Source: Roseimaritima ulvae (lineage in GTDB: Bacteria; Planctomycetota; Planctomycetia; Pirellulales; Pirellulaceae). Taken from it: a stretch of 64,000 bases of DNA. This document shows, one piece after another, positions 51,092 through 59,102 of this stretch. Position numbers and translations under genes: made by a program. The stretch lies in NCBI RefSeq assembly GCF_008065135.1, contig NZ_CP042914.1, forward strand, positions 124,001-188,000, written 5' to 3'. The notes below the pieces were generated by a model that saw nothing but the letters and a program-made list of their open reading frames with translations, was not told the origin of the DNA and did no database searches. The stretch's first letter is position 1; each line of letters opens with the position of its first letter.

Positions 51092-52063
51092 TTACGACTT
51101 CACGCCGATGTTGATGTAAGCGTGAACATGGGGCGCTCCGCGGAAGTGCCAAACCAGCGAGGGTCCTTCCACGCGCCAGACGTCCCAGACGCGATCGTCA
51201 TCCAGGTCCTGCTCTTGGTAGAACGCCATACTCAACTGGTCCAGGCCGCCGCTGCCTTTCAAGATGCTCATCACCTCGTCGACGTCCTGCTCTCGATACG
51301 GAGCCAGCAATACCTTCAGCGTCGACTCGACCAGTTCTTTCTGGTCACTGGAAAGTTTGCTGACGGCGATTCCCGGGAAATTGCCGGACGCACCTTGCAA
51401 CTGCACGGCCGTTTCTCGGGGAGCTTTCTTTTTCAGCGCCTGTTTGGCTTGGTCGGCATCCAGTGCTTGAAAGACTACGTTGGCCTGTTGGGTTTGATAG
51501 AAGAAGAGATTGTGTGCGGGACTCTCTTCGCCGTGCCCGTAGACCAGCGGGCCACCGAAAGCCGCCTTGTCGGCCTGATTGCCGTCGGCTCGCATGGTCA
51601 AATGTCGACCGGTCATTTCGAATTGGAATTGTTCGGTGCCGGGTTCGCCGAACAGGGCGAAGCTATAGTTGTCGATGCCGCCGTCATCATCATCCATCTG
51701 CTTGAGCAAACGCTGATAACCGTCTTGGCTGGTGATTTGACGCACGATTTGGTCGATCAGCGTCTTTTGTTGCTTGGAGAACATGCTGTCGCCCACGAAG
51801 GCATCGGTGACATGCCAGTTGGGATTAATCTTGCGACGGTCGGCGTGATCATAAGGTCGCCACACGGCGGCTTTTTGTTTTTCCGACAATGATGCGTACA
51901 GCTCCCCGACGATCGTCTCGGCCGATGGTTTCGAGCCGCCCGCGGCATGGGCAAACCGAGCGTCGAAGAGACTAGCGGATGCCACGCCGGCTGCCACGGC
52001 GGATCCCAGTTTGACGAAATCTCGCCGAGCAACGCGTTGGTCATCGGGACGATTCTTGTTCAT
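51092..52063 (-). CDS. DUF3500 Tat-exported protein
   Basis: About 323 residues from ATG 52063 (MNKNRPDDQRVARRDFVKLG), preferred to the in-frame start at 52078 because GGAGAG lies at the correct distance. The N-terminus is a twin-arginine signal (ARRDFVKLGSAVAAGVASAS). The mature part matches DUF3500: YSFALFGEPGTEQFQFEMTG then RHLTMRADG, PLVYGHGEE, and a C-terminal RVEGPSLVWHFRGAPHVHAY. The final His residues may bind a metal. Its activity is unknown. It lies just upstream of the VCBS gene on the same strand, 15 bases apart, so they may be one operon. Confidence 0.85.
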   Translation of the reverse strand: MNKNRPDDQRVARRDFVKLGSAVAAGVASASLFDARFAHAAGGSKPSAETIVGELYASLSEKQKAAVWRPYDHADRRKINPNWHVTDAFVGDSMFSKQQKTLIDQIVRQITSQDGYQRLLKQMDDDDGGIDNYSFALFGEPGTEQFQFEMTGRHLTMRADGNQADKAAFGGPLVYGHGEESPAHNLFFYQTQQANVVFQALDADQAKQALKKKAPRETAVQLQGASGNFPGIAVSKLSSDQKELVESTLKVLLAPYREQDVDEVMSILKGSGGLDQLSMAFYQEQDLDDDRVWDVWRVEGPSLVWHFRGAPHVHAYINIGVKS

Positions 52064-52258
52064 GCTAAAGCTCTCCAAGAGTATGAGGGGGTGTTACAAT
52101 ATCGTACCAAATCCGTCGACGTGGCACACGAAATTGTGAAAGCAAGTTTGCTCGTCCCCAGCCAGGCCGCTTAGAAAATGGGTTGAACCGCCCGTATCGA
52201 ATGGCAGTAAGCGGCGCCGGGGACGTGAATCAATAGGGGACGTGAATCAATAGGAGAC

Positions 52259-52386
52259 GGATTCACTTCACTCTCCCTCTGGGCATTGGTATCTACACAC
52301 CTTCCTTCACCCTCCCTCCGGGAGAGTCGAGCCTTAGCGAGGAGAGGGCGACCGCGCCGCTGCAAAAGAACCTCCCCTCGTTAAAG
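52259..52386. repeat. Dispersed CACTCTCCCT / GAGGGAGAGTG repeat, copy C
   Basis: CACTTCACTCTCCCTCTGGG is followed by an insertion (near 52284-52300), then CACCCTCCCTCCGGGAGAGT, CGAGCCTTAGCGAGGAGAGG and AACCTCCCCTCGTTAAAGCTC. It abuts the stop codon of the HNH gene. A GGGACGTGAATCAATAGG sequence is repeated twice just to its left (52220-52256). The region from 52064 to 52387 holds no other gene. Confidence 0.75.
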
Positions 52387-52387
52387 C

Positions 52388-52660
52388 TCACCTCTCCACT
52401 CGCCTTCGTTTCCACTTGAGATACTTAGCGATATCCGGGTGCGACTTCAGCTTTTCGATCGAGTAATAGTCACGTCCCAGCTCTTTTTCATCTGGGATGA
52501 AAGCGTGAACGGAATGGTGGCACATCTTGCAAACGGAGATGGTGTGCTGCATTTGCTCTTTTGAGAAACGACGCTTCCACCTGTTCTTGCGATGGCAGTG
52601 GCGGGGAATCAAGTGATGTTTGTTAAAAGCTTCATCGATTCCACAAAGTTCGCAAAGCAT
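52388..52660 (-). CDS. Small HNH-motif protein between repeat copies
   Basis: A 90-residue protein. MLCELCGIDEAFNKHHLIPR has a CxxC pair followed by HH, and later VCKMCHHSVHAF gives the second CxxC and the final His; together these form the HNH/treble-clef nuclease pattern with metal-binding cysteines. The C-terminus is basic (KWKRRRVER). It may nick or cut DNA. It lies between two copies of the CACTCTCCCT repeat (52259-52386 and 52724-52770), which suggests a small mobile or formerly mobile unit. No transposase is present. The start at 52660 is the first Met of the frame that gives the complete motif. Confidence 0.7.
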   Translation of the reverse strand: MLCELCGIDEAFNKHHLIPRHCHRKNRWKRRFSKEQMQHTISVCKMCHHSVHAFIPDEKELGRDYYSIEKLKSHPDIAKYLKWKRRRVER

Positions 52661-52723
52661 TGGTTGCTCTTTTTCGGACTGCTCAAATCATAGGGGCCGT
52701 TAGAAACATTGTCGGTAGCCGAA

Positions 52724-52770
52724 AAACCCTCCCCTCGCTGACGCTCGACTCTCCCAGAGGGAGAGTGAAG
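52724..52770. repeat. Dispersed CACTCTCCCT / GAGGGAGAGTG repeat, copy D (half element)
   Basis: CCTCCCCTCGCTGACGCTCG then ACTCTCCCAGAGGGAGAGTG, matching the right half of copy A. It lies 64 bases upstream of the HNH start codon. Confidence 0.78.
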
Positions 52771-52849
52771 GGTGCCGTATGATAATTCCATGCTATTATA
52801 CCGGCGTGACAAGAAACGAGATGAAGGGTTTGAGAGACGTTCTAAATTC

Positions 52850-54433
52850 TCAAAATTCCGCTTGGAACTGGCTGCGGAACAGAACTCCGTCGTCTCCCAC
52901 GAGAATATCGCTGCTGGCATTGTTTAGCGGACTGCCGTCGAGATGCGTTACGTCGAATGAGCACTTCATCGTCGGTTTTTTCAGCGGGTACCAATTAAAT
53001 CCTGCAGCCACCTCGTTCGCCGATCCAAAGTCTCCGTCGACATGTGAGTAACGCAGGTTCAGGTCGAGCGTCTGCGGAATGACGAATTTTCCGCCTTCCA
53101 CATAGTAGCCGTGCTGGAAAAGGTTGGTTTGTGGCAACGGACCGTCGGCGACGATGTCATCGATCCAACGCAAGAAGACTTCCGAGGTGACGCTCCAACC
53201 GCGGTACTTCCACGCCAGGTCGACTCCGTACAGCCAAAGGTCAAACTCCGAGACCGTCGTGCCGGGAGCCAAGGCTCCGGTCTGCGTAAGTCGGGTGCCA
53301 TCGGAGAGTCGCAGGAAGTCGGCTTCGCGCAGCGGGATGCCTGCTTCATTTCCGCTCTGCGGCGAATAAACCATGGAGTGCCCGAGTCTCCATAGCGGCG
53401 TCGTGGTGCCGGCAAAATCGACGATCTGACCACCAAAGTCTCCGTTGGGGTCGACATAGCTGCTGGCCGCGAAGGTAAAGCGACTATCGGTCTGCGAATT
53501 CGGCAGGTTGGTTGTTCGATAACCATTGCCAGCCATGATCTCATAGTGCCCATGCTTCGCAAATTTGCCGACCCCAAAAATCCCGACGGTTCGATCGGGA
53601 CGAAAGAAGTCATTGGCCATCGGGCGATCGCTAAAGCGGGTTCGTCGAGCCGTTAATAACCATTGGCGACTGGCCGAAACCTTGCGTTTGCCGAACTGGA
53701 TTTGAAAGCGATCGGTCAACTGCCAAGCCCACCAATAGTCGAAAAAGTCCACCATGTGCGAACCATCGGTGTCGCCATCCAGTTGCACAAAGTATCTGAG
53801 TCGTCGGTCGAGCAGATGGCCGCTTAACGCCAATCGTGCGCGTTCCACATCAAACGCATTTCGATTTCGTATCGGGCGGGTCACTCCCGCGTTGTCGGTC
53901 CAGGACTGTGACTCTCGCGAGAAGCCATGATGACGGAACTGAACCCAGCCGTTGGCTCGCAAGTCAAAAGGATGTTGCTGAGGGTCAAAGGGTTGGATTC
54001 GCCAGCCGCGATCGTAGTCGACGAAATAGTCGAGTGTACGCGAGGCCTGGGGGGCGGCTCCTACGTCGCAGCTGTCTTCGATCGGCAGCTCGGCTATCAG
54101 ATCGACGCGCTGCTTCATCCCCGGCGTGCAAGAGTCCTGTGAATCGTCCGAAATCAGTCCGAACGTCGTATCGGTTTCGTCCAGTCGATTGCGAAGCTCA
54201 CGCAACATCACCGCTTGTTGGTCAAGCCGTTGTTGCAATCGCTCGATTCGCTCGCCGGGTGATTTGGCGCTGGGCGATTGGGCGCTGGGGGTTTCCCTGC
54301 TGAGCGTCTCGGCGGTGGCCGGGGCGACCAACTGGGCTGATGCGACGGACGAAATCAGGATTAACGCAAGTGTCAGCGCAGCCAGTAACCCAGGCGTCTT
54401 TCGCAGCGCGGCTTGGGGATGCTCCTTCCACAT
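52850..54433 (-). CDS. OprO/OprP-type (phosphate-selective) porin
   Basis: About 527 residues from ATG 54433 (MWKEHPQAALRKTPGLLA), which follows AAAGGA. A signal peptide ends near VASAQ. A coiled-coil stretch (RIERLQQRLDQQAVMLRELR) precedes a beta barrel in the OprO/P family: FDLRANGWVQFRHHGFSRES, LRYFVQLDGDTDGSHMVDFF, FQIQFGKRKVSASRQWLL, IMAGNGYRTTN and LNLRYSHVDGDFGSANEV. The final residues RSQFQAEF end in an aromatic Phe, as outer-membrane barrels do. It probably admits anions or small solutes. Similar barrel-plus-coiled-coil porins are common in planctomycetes. Confidence 0.85.
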   Translation of the reverse strand: MWKEHPQAALRKTPGLLAALTLALILISSVASAQLVAPATAETLSRETPSAQSPSAKSPGERIERLQQRLDQQAVMLRELRNRLDETDTTFGLISDDSQDSCTPGMKQRVDLIAELPIEDSCDVGAAPQASRTLDYFVDYDRGWRIQPFDPQQHPFDLRANGWVQFRHHGFSRESQSWTDNAGVTRPIRNRNAFDVERARLALSGHLLDRRLRYFVQLDGDTDGSHMVDFFDYWWAWQLTDRFQIQFGKRKVSASRQWLLTARRTRFSDRPMANDFFRPDRTVGIFGVGKFAKHGHYEIMAGNGYRTTNLPNSQTDSRFTFAASSYVDPNGDFGGQIVDFAGTTTPLWRLGHSMVYSPQSGNEAGIPLREADFLRLSDGTRLTQTGALAPGTTVSEFDLWLYGVDLAWKYRGWSVTSEVFLRWIDDIVADGPLPQTNLFQHGYYVEGGKFVIPQTLDLNLRYSHVDGDFGSANEVAAGFNWYPLKKPTMKCSFDVTHLDGSPLNNASSDILVGDDGVLFRSQFQAEF

Positions 54434-54668
54434 CGTGATTCCTTTCACGTCTTGGTATCGCTGCGGTCCTTCGCAGGGGCCTACGCTAGGAAACGCAACG
54501 TACAAAGCACAGAAGCACAAAAACTCTGCGCGCACAGGGTCTCACGTGGGCCAATCGAATTTGTCGACGGCCGAGCTACCGCGACGCCAGCTTTATCCCG
54601 CTGCTGGGCCCCACGAAGACGCTATCCTCGGGACTGTCCCGCATAAGCGTTACAGGCGGAACGGAACG

Positions 54669-55937
54669 CTATTCCAGCGACCACAGCGTTAGGCTGGTTC
54701 GGTCCTTGATCAGGATCGCGTTTGTTAGCAGTACCGGCGGCGCCCAGGTGGGGCTGTCGGCGACCTGATAGTGGGCGACCTCTTCCAATCCACCGTCGGT
54801 GGCCTCGATCACCTGCAGCTGTCCCTTGTCCAGTAAGGCCACCACGTGCTCGCGAATCGACAGAAAGGCCACGTTGTCTCCGGTTCGACCCGGCCCCCTC
54901 CACAGCACTTCACCATTCGCCGTATCCAGGCAGAACAGCTGTCCCTTCTTATAGTGTGAAAATCCGAACAGCAGGTCCGCGTTGATCACGGCGGTGCTCA
55001 TGTCCAAAGCGACGTCTTTCTGGAACCAACGCTCCTTCACCGACCACTTGCCGTCCCGCAGTTCGGGCTGGAGGCAATAGATGCCTCGATTTTCGCCGCC
55101 CAATATAATTTGCCCATTGTGGAATGTGGGGGTCGGCATGTTTTGGTTGCTGGTGTATTGGGCAAAGGGGAATTCCCACAAGGCCACTCCCGATTCACGG
55201 TCCACACCCACCAGGGCGCGGTGGTTCCAGTCCACGATCTGACGGACCCCGTGAATTTCCACCGCGAGCGGCGAAGAATAAGCAGCTCCGTCGTTCCCCT
55301 GACTCCAGATTTCCTCGCCCGTGTTCACGTCTAACGCAATCAAAGCGCCTTCGTCGTCATTGCCAACGTGGGCGACCAGGCGATCTCCGTCGACAATCGG
55401 CGAGGTGGAGGCGCCCCAGTTTGGATGATTCTGCGGGAAGCGTTTGCGGTAGTCTCGGCGCCACAACAGCTTCCCCGATTCCGCGTCCCAGGCGGAAATC
55501 TCACCGAGGCTGCTGAGCGTGAAGATGCGGCCGTCGGCCAGGATGGGGGAGGACTTGGGGCCATTCCCGTGTCGCTCACCACCTGAGGAGGCTTGGAAAG
55601 GAACGGCGTGAGTCTGCTTCCAGATCGGCTTTCCCGTGGCCAGCTCAAGGCACCGCAATACCTCGTTGTCGCCCTCACGTGCGTGCTGATAGACGCGATC
55701 ATTGGCCACCAACGGCGACCCGTATCCGCTGCCGACTTCAACCTGCCACAGCTTGTCCAGCGATTTCGGCCACTCCGCGGGGGGCTGGAAATGCTCGACC
55801 CAGCCATCGCGTTGTGGGCCTAGGAAGCCGGGCCAAGTCACTTCGTCCGCCGCCAGGCACGAACCGCTCCACGTGGAAGCGCCGAGCAGCCATGCCACGG
55901 CAAACAGAGATGACGTGGGGGAGGGAGTCTTTTTCAC
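54669..55937 (-). CDS. BamB-like PQQ beta-propeller protein
   Basis: About 422 residues from GTG 55937 (MKKTPSPTSSLFAVAWLLG); GGAAAA lies upstream and the longer frame is not signal-like. Propeller blades carry the PQQ/BamB pattern: ELATGKPIWKQTHAVPF, DAESGKLLWRRDYRKRF, DVNTGEEIWSQGNDG, DRESGVALWEFPFAQYTS and DTANGEVLWRGPGR, each followed by a G-rich turn. No quinone-binding or dehydrogenase active residues are seen, so this is a structural or binding propeller in the periplasm. It is similar in kind to the 19201-21084 protein but lacks the malectin part. Confidence 0.85.
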   Translation of the reverse strand: MKKTPSPTSSLFAVAWLLGASTWSGSCLAADEVTWPGFLGPQRDGWVEHFQPPAEWPKSLDKLWQVEVGSGYGSPLVANDRVYQHAREGDNEVLRCLELATGKPIWKQTHAVPFQASSGGERHGNGPKSSPILADGRIFTLSSLGEISAWDAESGKLLWRRDYRKRFPQNHPNWGASTSPIVDGDRLVAHVGNDDEGALIALDVNTGEEIWSQGNDGAAYSSPLAVEIHGVRQIVDWNHRALVGVDRESGVALWEFPFAQYTSNQNMPTPTFHNGQIILGGENRGIYCLQPELRDGKWSVKERWFQKDVALDMSTAVINADLLFGFSHYKKGQLFCLDTANGEVLWRGPGRTGDNVAFLSIREHVVALLDKGQLQVIEATDGGLEEVAHYQVADSPTWAPPVLLTNAILIKDRTSLTLWSLE

Positions 55938-56107
55938 GTGTGTTTTCCGGAACTTTGGGCAGCTGGATTCGTGGTGGACCCGCGAGGGGAAGCGCACTGA
56001 CCAAATGACCGAACACAGGAAACATCCGCCGCAGGCTCACGGGCTGCGCTACCACGGCTCAAAGCAGTCTTGTACCGTCAGTGGCGAAGTGCGAGAGCAG
56101 CAGATGG

Positions 56108-57166
56108 TTAGGAGCCTGCGTATCTTACGCGGGCGGAGGCGTTGAAGTTTTTTAGGGCTTCGTCGCAGGTGTGGTGTTCGAATTCATAATTCCAGGGTTC
56201 GATATAACGCATGCCCAGTGCTTCGGCTTGCTGAAAGACGGTAAGGTAGTCGCCGTTGGGGAACCGGTAGTGCTGGTCAGAGCGGCCGATGATCTGGCCG
56301 TAGAGGTCGCCTGGGTAGTCTTTCAGCAGGCGGAGCAAGTTGCCCTGGTACTCGGTTTTTCCGGAGATCCACCACATGCCGAGGCCAACGCGGTTTTCGT
56401 ACTCTGGTTTTTGGAACTCGTTGATCAGACGCTGGGGGATCGCCACGCTGCGGAACAGTTCGTGGACTTCAAAGGCCACGGCTTTGTCGGGAAAAGCTTG
56501 CAGCACACTGTGCGTGGCCCCGGCGGCCGCTTTCAGCCAGAGATCGCCGAATTGCTGTTCGGCGTCTGCGTCGCGCGGGTTGAGGCCGGCGGCCTCCAAA
56601 AGGGTTTGCGAAGGCACGCCGTTAAAATGCCCTTCGGTACCGTTGCTGGTCATCTGGGGAACGTAGATCAGTTTCAAGCGTGGGTCGCTGCGGTAGCGTT
56701 TGCCGACGGCCGTTAGCATGGCTTTCAGACGCTGCTGCACGACCGGGTCCCAGTATTTGGGCATCTGGACGGGATTGCCCCGGAAGTTCATCGCAAAGGT
56801 TTCCACATGCAGCTCGGAAACCAACCAGCCGGGAGCCAGCGCGCGAGCTCGCCGCCAGCGTGGAGCGGATTGGTCAGCGACGTTGGTGGACGTCCAGCCG
56901 CCGTGGATCGCCAGCGTCCAGTTCATGCCCGGCTTGAGCAACTCCAGCTGTCGTTCGATGGGCGTGAAGTCGAAGCGGCCGCGCTGCGGTTCGATCTCGC
57001 TCCAGGTCACGCGGACCAAGCCGCCCTGCATGTGCTGGTTCTGGACCGCTCGCGGAGTGATCTTGCTGGCGTAGGTGCCGGTGGGTTTTTCGACGTCCTT
57101 ACCCATTGCACCGGAGATCAGTGGGGCGGACAACAGCAGCAGTGGGAGCGTGTATAGTATTTTCAT
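56108..57166 (-). CDS. Exported TIM-barrel, glycoside-hydrolase-like protein
   Basis: A 352-residue protein with a signal peptide (MKILYTLPLLLLSAPLIS). GLVRVTWSEIEPQRGRFDF is the opening of a glycoside-hydrolase TIM barrel as in the GH39/GH42-like groups. MNWTLAIHGGWTS, LKLIYVPQMTSNGTEGHFNG, AVAFEVHELFRSVAIP and MRYIEPWNYEFEHHTCDE follow. The glutamates in GTEGH, EVHE or EPWNYE could be catalytic, but no standard family signature is complete. Probably acts on a glycan in the periplasm. Confidence 0.68.
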   Translation of the reverse strand: MKILYTLPLLLLSAPLISGAMGKDVEKPTGTYASKITPRAVQNQHMQGGLVRVTWSEIEPQRGRFDFTPIERQLELLKPGMNWTLAIHGGWTSTNVADQSAPRWRRARALAPGWLVSELHVETFAMNFRGNPVQMPKYWDPVVQQRLKAMLTAVGKRYRSDPRLKLIYVPQMTSNGTEGHFNGVPSQTLLEAAGLNPRDADAEQQFGDLWLKAAAGATHSVLQAFPDKAVAFEVHELFRSVAIPQRLINEFQKPEYENRVGLGMWWISGKTEYQGNLLRLLKDYPGDLYGQIIGRSDQHYRFPNGDYLTVFQQAEALGMRYIEPWNYEFEHHTCDEALKNFNASARVRYAGS

Positions 57167-57289
57167 AATAATATAAATCGTGAAGGCACCAAAAAGTTCG
57201 GTGGGTGGCCGCGAAGTTAGCGATTTGCCATGAACTTATCCCCGCCGATTCATGGGCGCCGACGGGGTAGGCTGGTAGAAATTGAGGTC

Positions 57290-57910
57290 ATGATCACGGA
57301 TGTCGAAGAATTTTTTACCAACGGCTGCGGACGCTGCGAGCGATTCAGCACTCCCGATTGCTCGACCAAAAAATGGAATCGCGGCCTGCTGGACCTTCGC
57401 AAAATCTGCCTTCAAACAGGCCTCGTCGAGACTCTCAAGTGGGCCCATCCGTGTTACATGCACAGTGGCCGCAACATCGCCATCTTCGGTGCCTTTCGTC
57501 GTGACTTCCGCCTCAGCTTCTTCAACGCGGCACTGCTGAAAGATCCCGACTCCGTGTTGGAGAAACAAGGTCCCAATACTCGGCACCCCGACATGCTCCG
57601 TTTTACAGAGAATGCTCAGGTCACCGACATGGAACCCACCATCGTGGCTTATCTGGAAGAGGCGATGGGCTATGCGGAATTGGGAATCAAGCCGCCCAAA
57701 GAACAAACAAAATTGGAGCTTCCTGACGAACTAATCGAAGCACTAGAGTCTGATCCGGTACTTGCCGAAGCGTTTCAAAGCCTGACGCCGGGCAGACAGA
57801 AGAGCTATGTGATTAACCTCAACTCAGCCAAGAAGCCCGAGACCCGTGTCGCACGCATCGCCAAGTTTCGCGATAAGATTATTGCGGGCAAAGGGGCCCA
57901 GGAACGTTGA
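57290..57910 (+). CDS. YdeI/DUF1801-type protein
   Basis: About 206 residues from ATG 57290 (MITDVEEFFTNGCGRCERF); the earlier ATG at 57230 gives a basic leader with no ribosome site. The N-terminal half resembles DUF1801 (LVETLKWAHPCYMHSGRNIA, IFGAFRRDFRLSFFNAALL). The C-terminal part (LTPGRQKSYVINLNSAKKPE then TRVARI) is the YdeI/OmpD-associated motif. The family is soluble and small; proposed roles in resistance to antimicrobial peptides are not established here. It is convergent with the cell-wall hydrolase gene, with only one base between the stops. Confidence 0.88.
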   Translation: MITDVEEFFTNGCGRCERFSTPDCSTKKWNRGLLDLRKICLQTGLVETLKWAHPCYMHSGRNIAIFGAFRRDFRLSFFNAALLKDPDSVLEKQGPNTRHPDMLRFTENAQVTDMEPTIVAYLEEAMGYAELGIKPPKEQTKLELPDELIEALESDPVLAEAFQSLTPGRQKSYVINLNSAKKPETRVARIAKFRDKIIAGKGAQER

Positions 57911-57911
57911 A

Positions 57912-58967
57912 TCACTTTCGCGATGTATAGATGTAGGCCTGGTCGTAGGAGGAAGCTTCGACGAACCGGTTTCCTTTCATCTCCTGCAGTTGGTCGAACC
58001 GCTCAGGATCGGGGAACCGCCATCGTCGCTCGCCAATTCCGTCTCCATTGGGGAACAGTTTGCTGGCGGTGGACTCCAGCGTGGTAAACTCGATGCCCTC
58101 TGGGGTCACGTCCACGTCGGTTAGCAAACGAACATGCGACCCGCCCTTGACCATCATGTGCCCGGCCTTGAGATCCGCCGGCGATGCAACGCTCGGCAGC
58201 TTGGCCAGGTACGCGGTGTTGGCTTTGTTGACAACGTCCAGTGGAGCGTCGGGATACAGCTGGTTGCAGGCTCGTGCGGCCAGCCCGGAGCAGTCGGTGC
58301 TGATGCCATAAGTGGCCAAGAAGTCGCGTATGCCTTGCGGGGTCAGAGGCGAGACAAGATCGGCGTCGATCGCTGCTTGTAAAACATGACGCATCTGATC
58401 CGGAGTGGCTTTTCCGTTCGCCACTTCGACCGACCCCGGCGCGTTGTATAACAGTTTGCGAATCGCGGGGTTAGCTTTGCGATTGGCTTCCGCGTTGGCT
58501 TTCCTCCTGCCCGCGTTGATGTGATATGGGGGCCTGACAAACACGGTTTTACCGTCGACCGATACGGCGATGCTGGCAAACGCTGAAGTCAACTCCGCCA
58601 TCTGTTTTTCTACTTCCGTATCGGCGCCTCCTAAAAGGACATGCTTTCCGGCCAGCCGCATCAGCCGCAATTCGGTCTTGCCCTGGGGATCGACTCGACC
58701 GTCTTCAAACCCTAGCTGCATCCGTTGGAAACGCTTGATAGCTGCCAGCGTCTGGGGGCCGACTTTCCCGTCCTCGTCCAATCGCTGCTTGGGCCCTCCG
58801 GATAAGTCGGGAACTGCGTTAAGCAATCGCTGCATTTGCAGAACGTCTTCCCTGCGGTTCGCCGCAGCGGCTCCCACCGACTCATTTATTTGAGCGTATG
58901 CGGGGTACGCAACCAGGACGCAGAGCAGTCCGTACAAAACGGACCAACGTGGATACAACAAGAACAT
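57912..58967 (-). CDS. Exported peptidoglycan-binding protein with NlpC/P60-like cysteine hydrolase motif
   Basis: A 351-residue exported protein. A signal peptide (LYGLLCVLVAYPAYA) precedes a peptidoglycan-binding domain (about 41-105: VLQMQRLLNAVPDLSGG, GKVGPQTLAAIKRFQRMQLG). The C-terminal half contains GISTDCSGLAARACNQLY with Cys226 in a DCSG motif and GGSHVRLLTD with His278, the Cys and His of an NlpC/P60-like peptidase. A long middle segment (110-210) is unusual. It probably cuts cell-wall peptides or a related substrate; planctomycetes have thin or modified peptidoglycan. Confidence 0.75.
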   Translation of the reverse strand: MFLLYPRWSVLYGLLCVLVAYPAYAQINESVGAAAANRREDVLQMQRLLNAVPDLSGGPKQRLDEDGKVGPQTLAAIKRFQRMQLGFEDGRVDPQGKTELRLMRLAGKHVLLGGADTEVEKQMAELTSAFASIAVSVDGKTVFVRPPYHINAGRRKANAEANRKANPAIRKLLYNAPGSVEVANGKATPDQMRHVLQAAIDADLVSPLTPQGIRDFLATYGISTDCSGLAARACNQLYPDAPLDVVNKANTAYLAKLPSVASPADLKAGHMMVKGGSHVRLLTDVDVTPEGIEFTTLESTASKLFPNGDGIGERRWRFPDPERFDQLQEMKGNRFVEASSYDQAYIYTSRK

Positions 58968-59063
58968 CGGAGCTCTCGGTGGGGGATGGGCAGGACGGCG
59001 AAACGTTTGGCGGTCGGGAGTTATTGTAGTCCATCCGCCCTGCCCTATTCGGCACCCCTTTGT

Positions 59064-59091
59064 GTAGCGGAAGTCGCCACAGATTTGGGAC
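59064..59091 (+). repeat. 27-nt dispersed repeat, degenerate copy 4
   Basis: GTAGCGGAAGTCGCCACAGA continuing TTTGGGAC matches the copy at 1938 with a few changes. It lies just beyond the calpain-like gene's 3' end. Confidence 0.4.
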
Positions 59092-59102
59092 AGCGTCCGT
59101 GG

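Noticed and set aside
54434-54668. Additional genes in the spacer between porin and propeller genes
   Set aside because: Frames there have no protein-like composition or ribosome site and are better read as promoter and untranslated regions.
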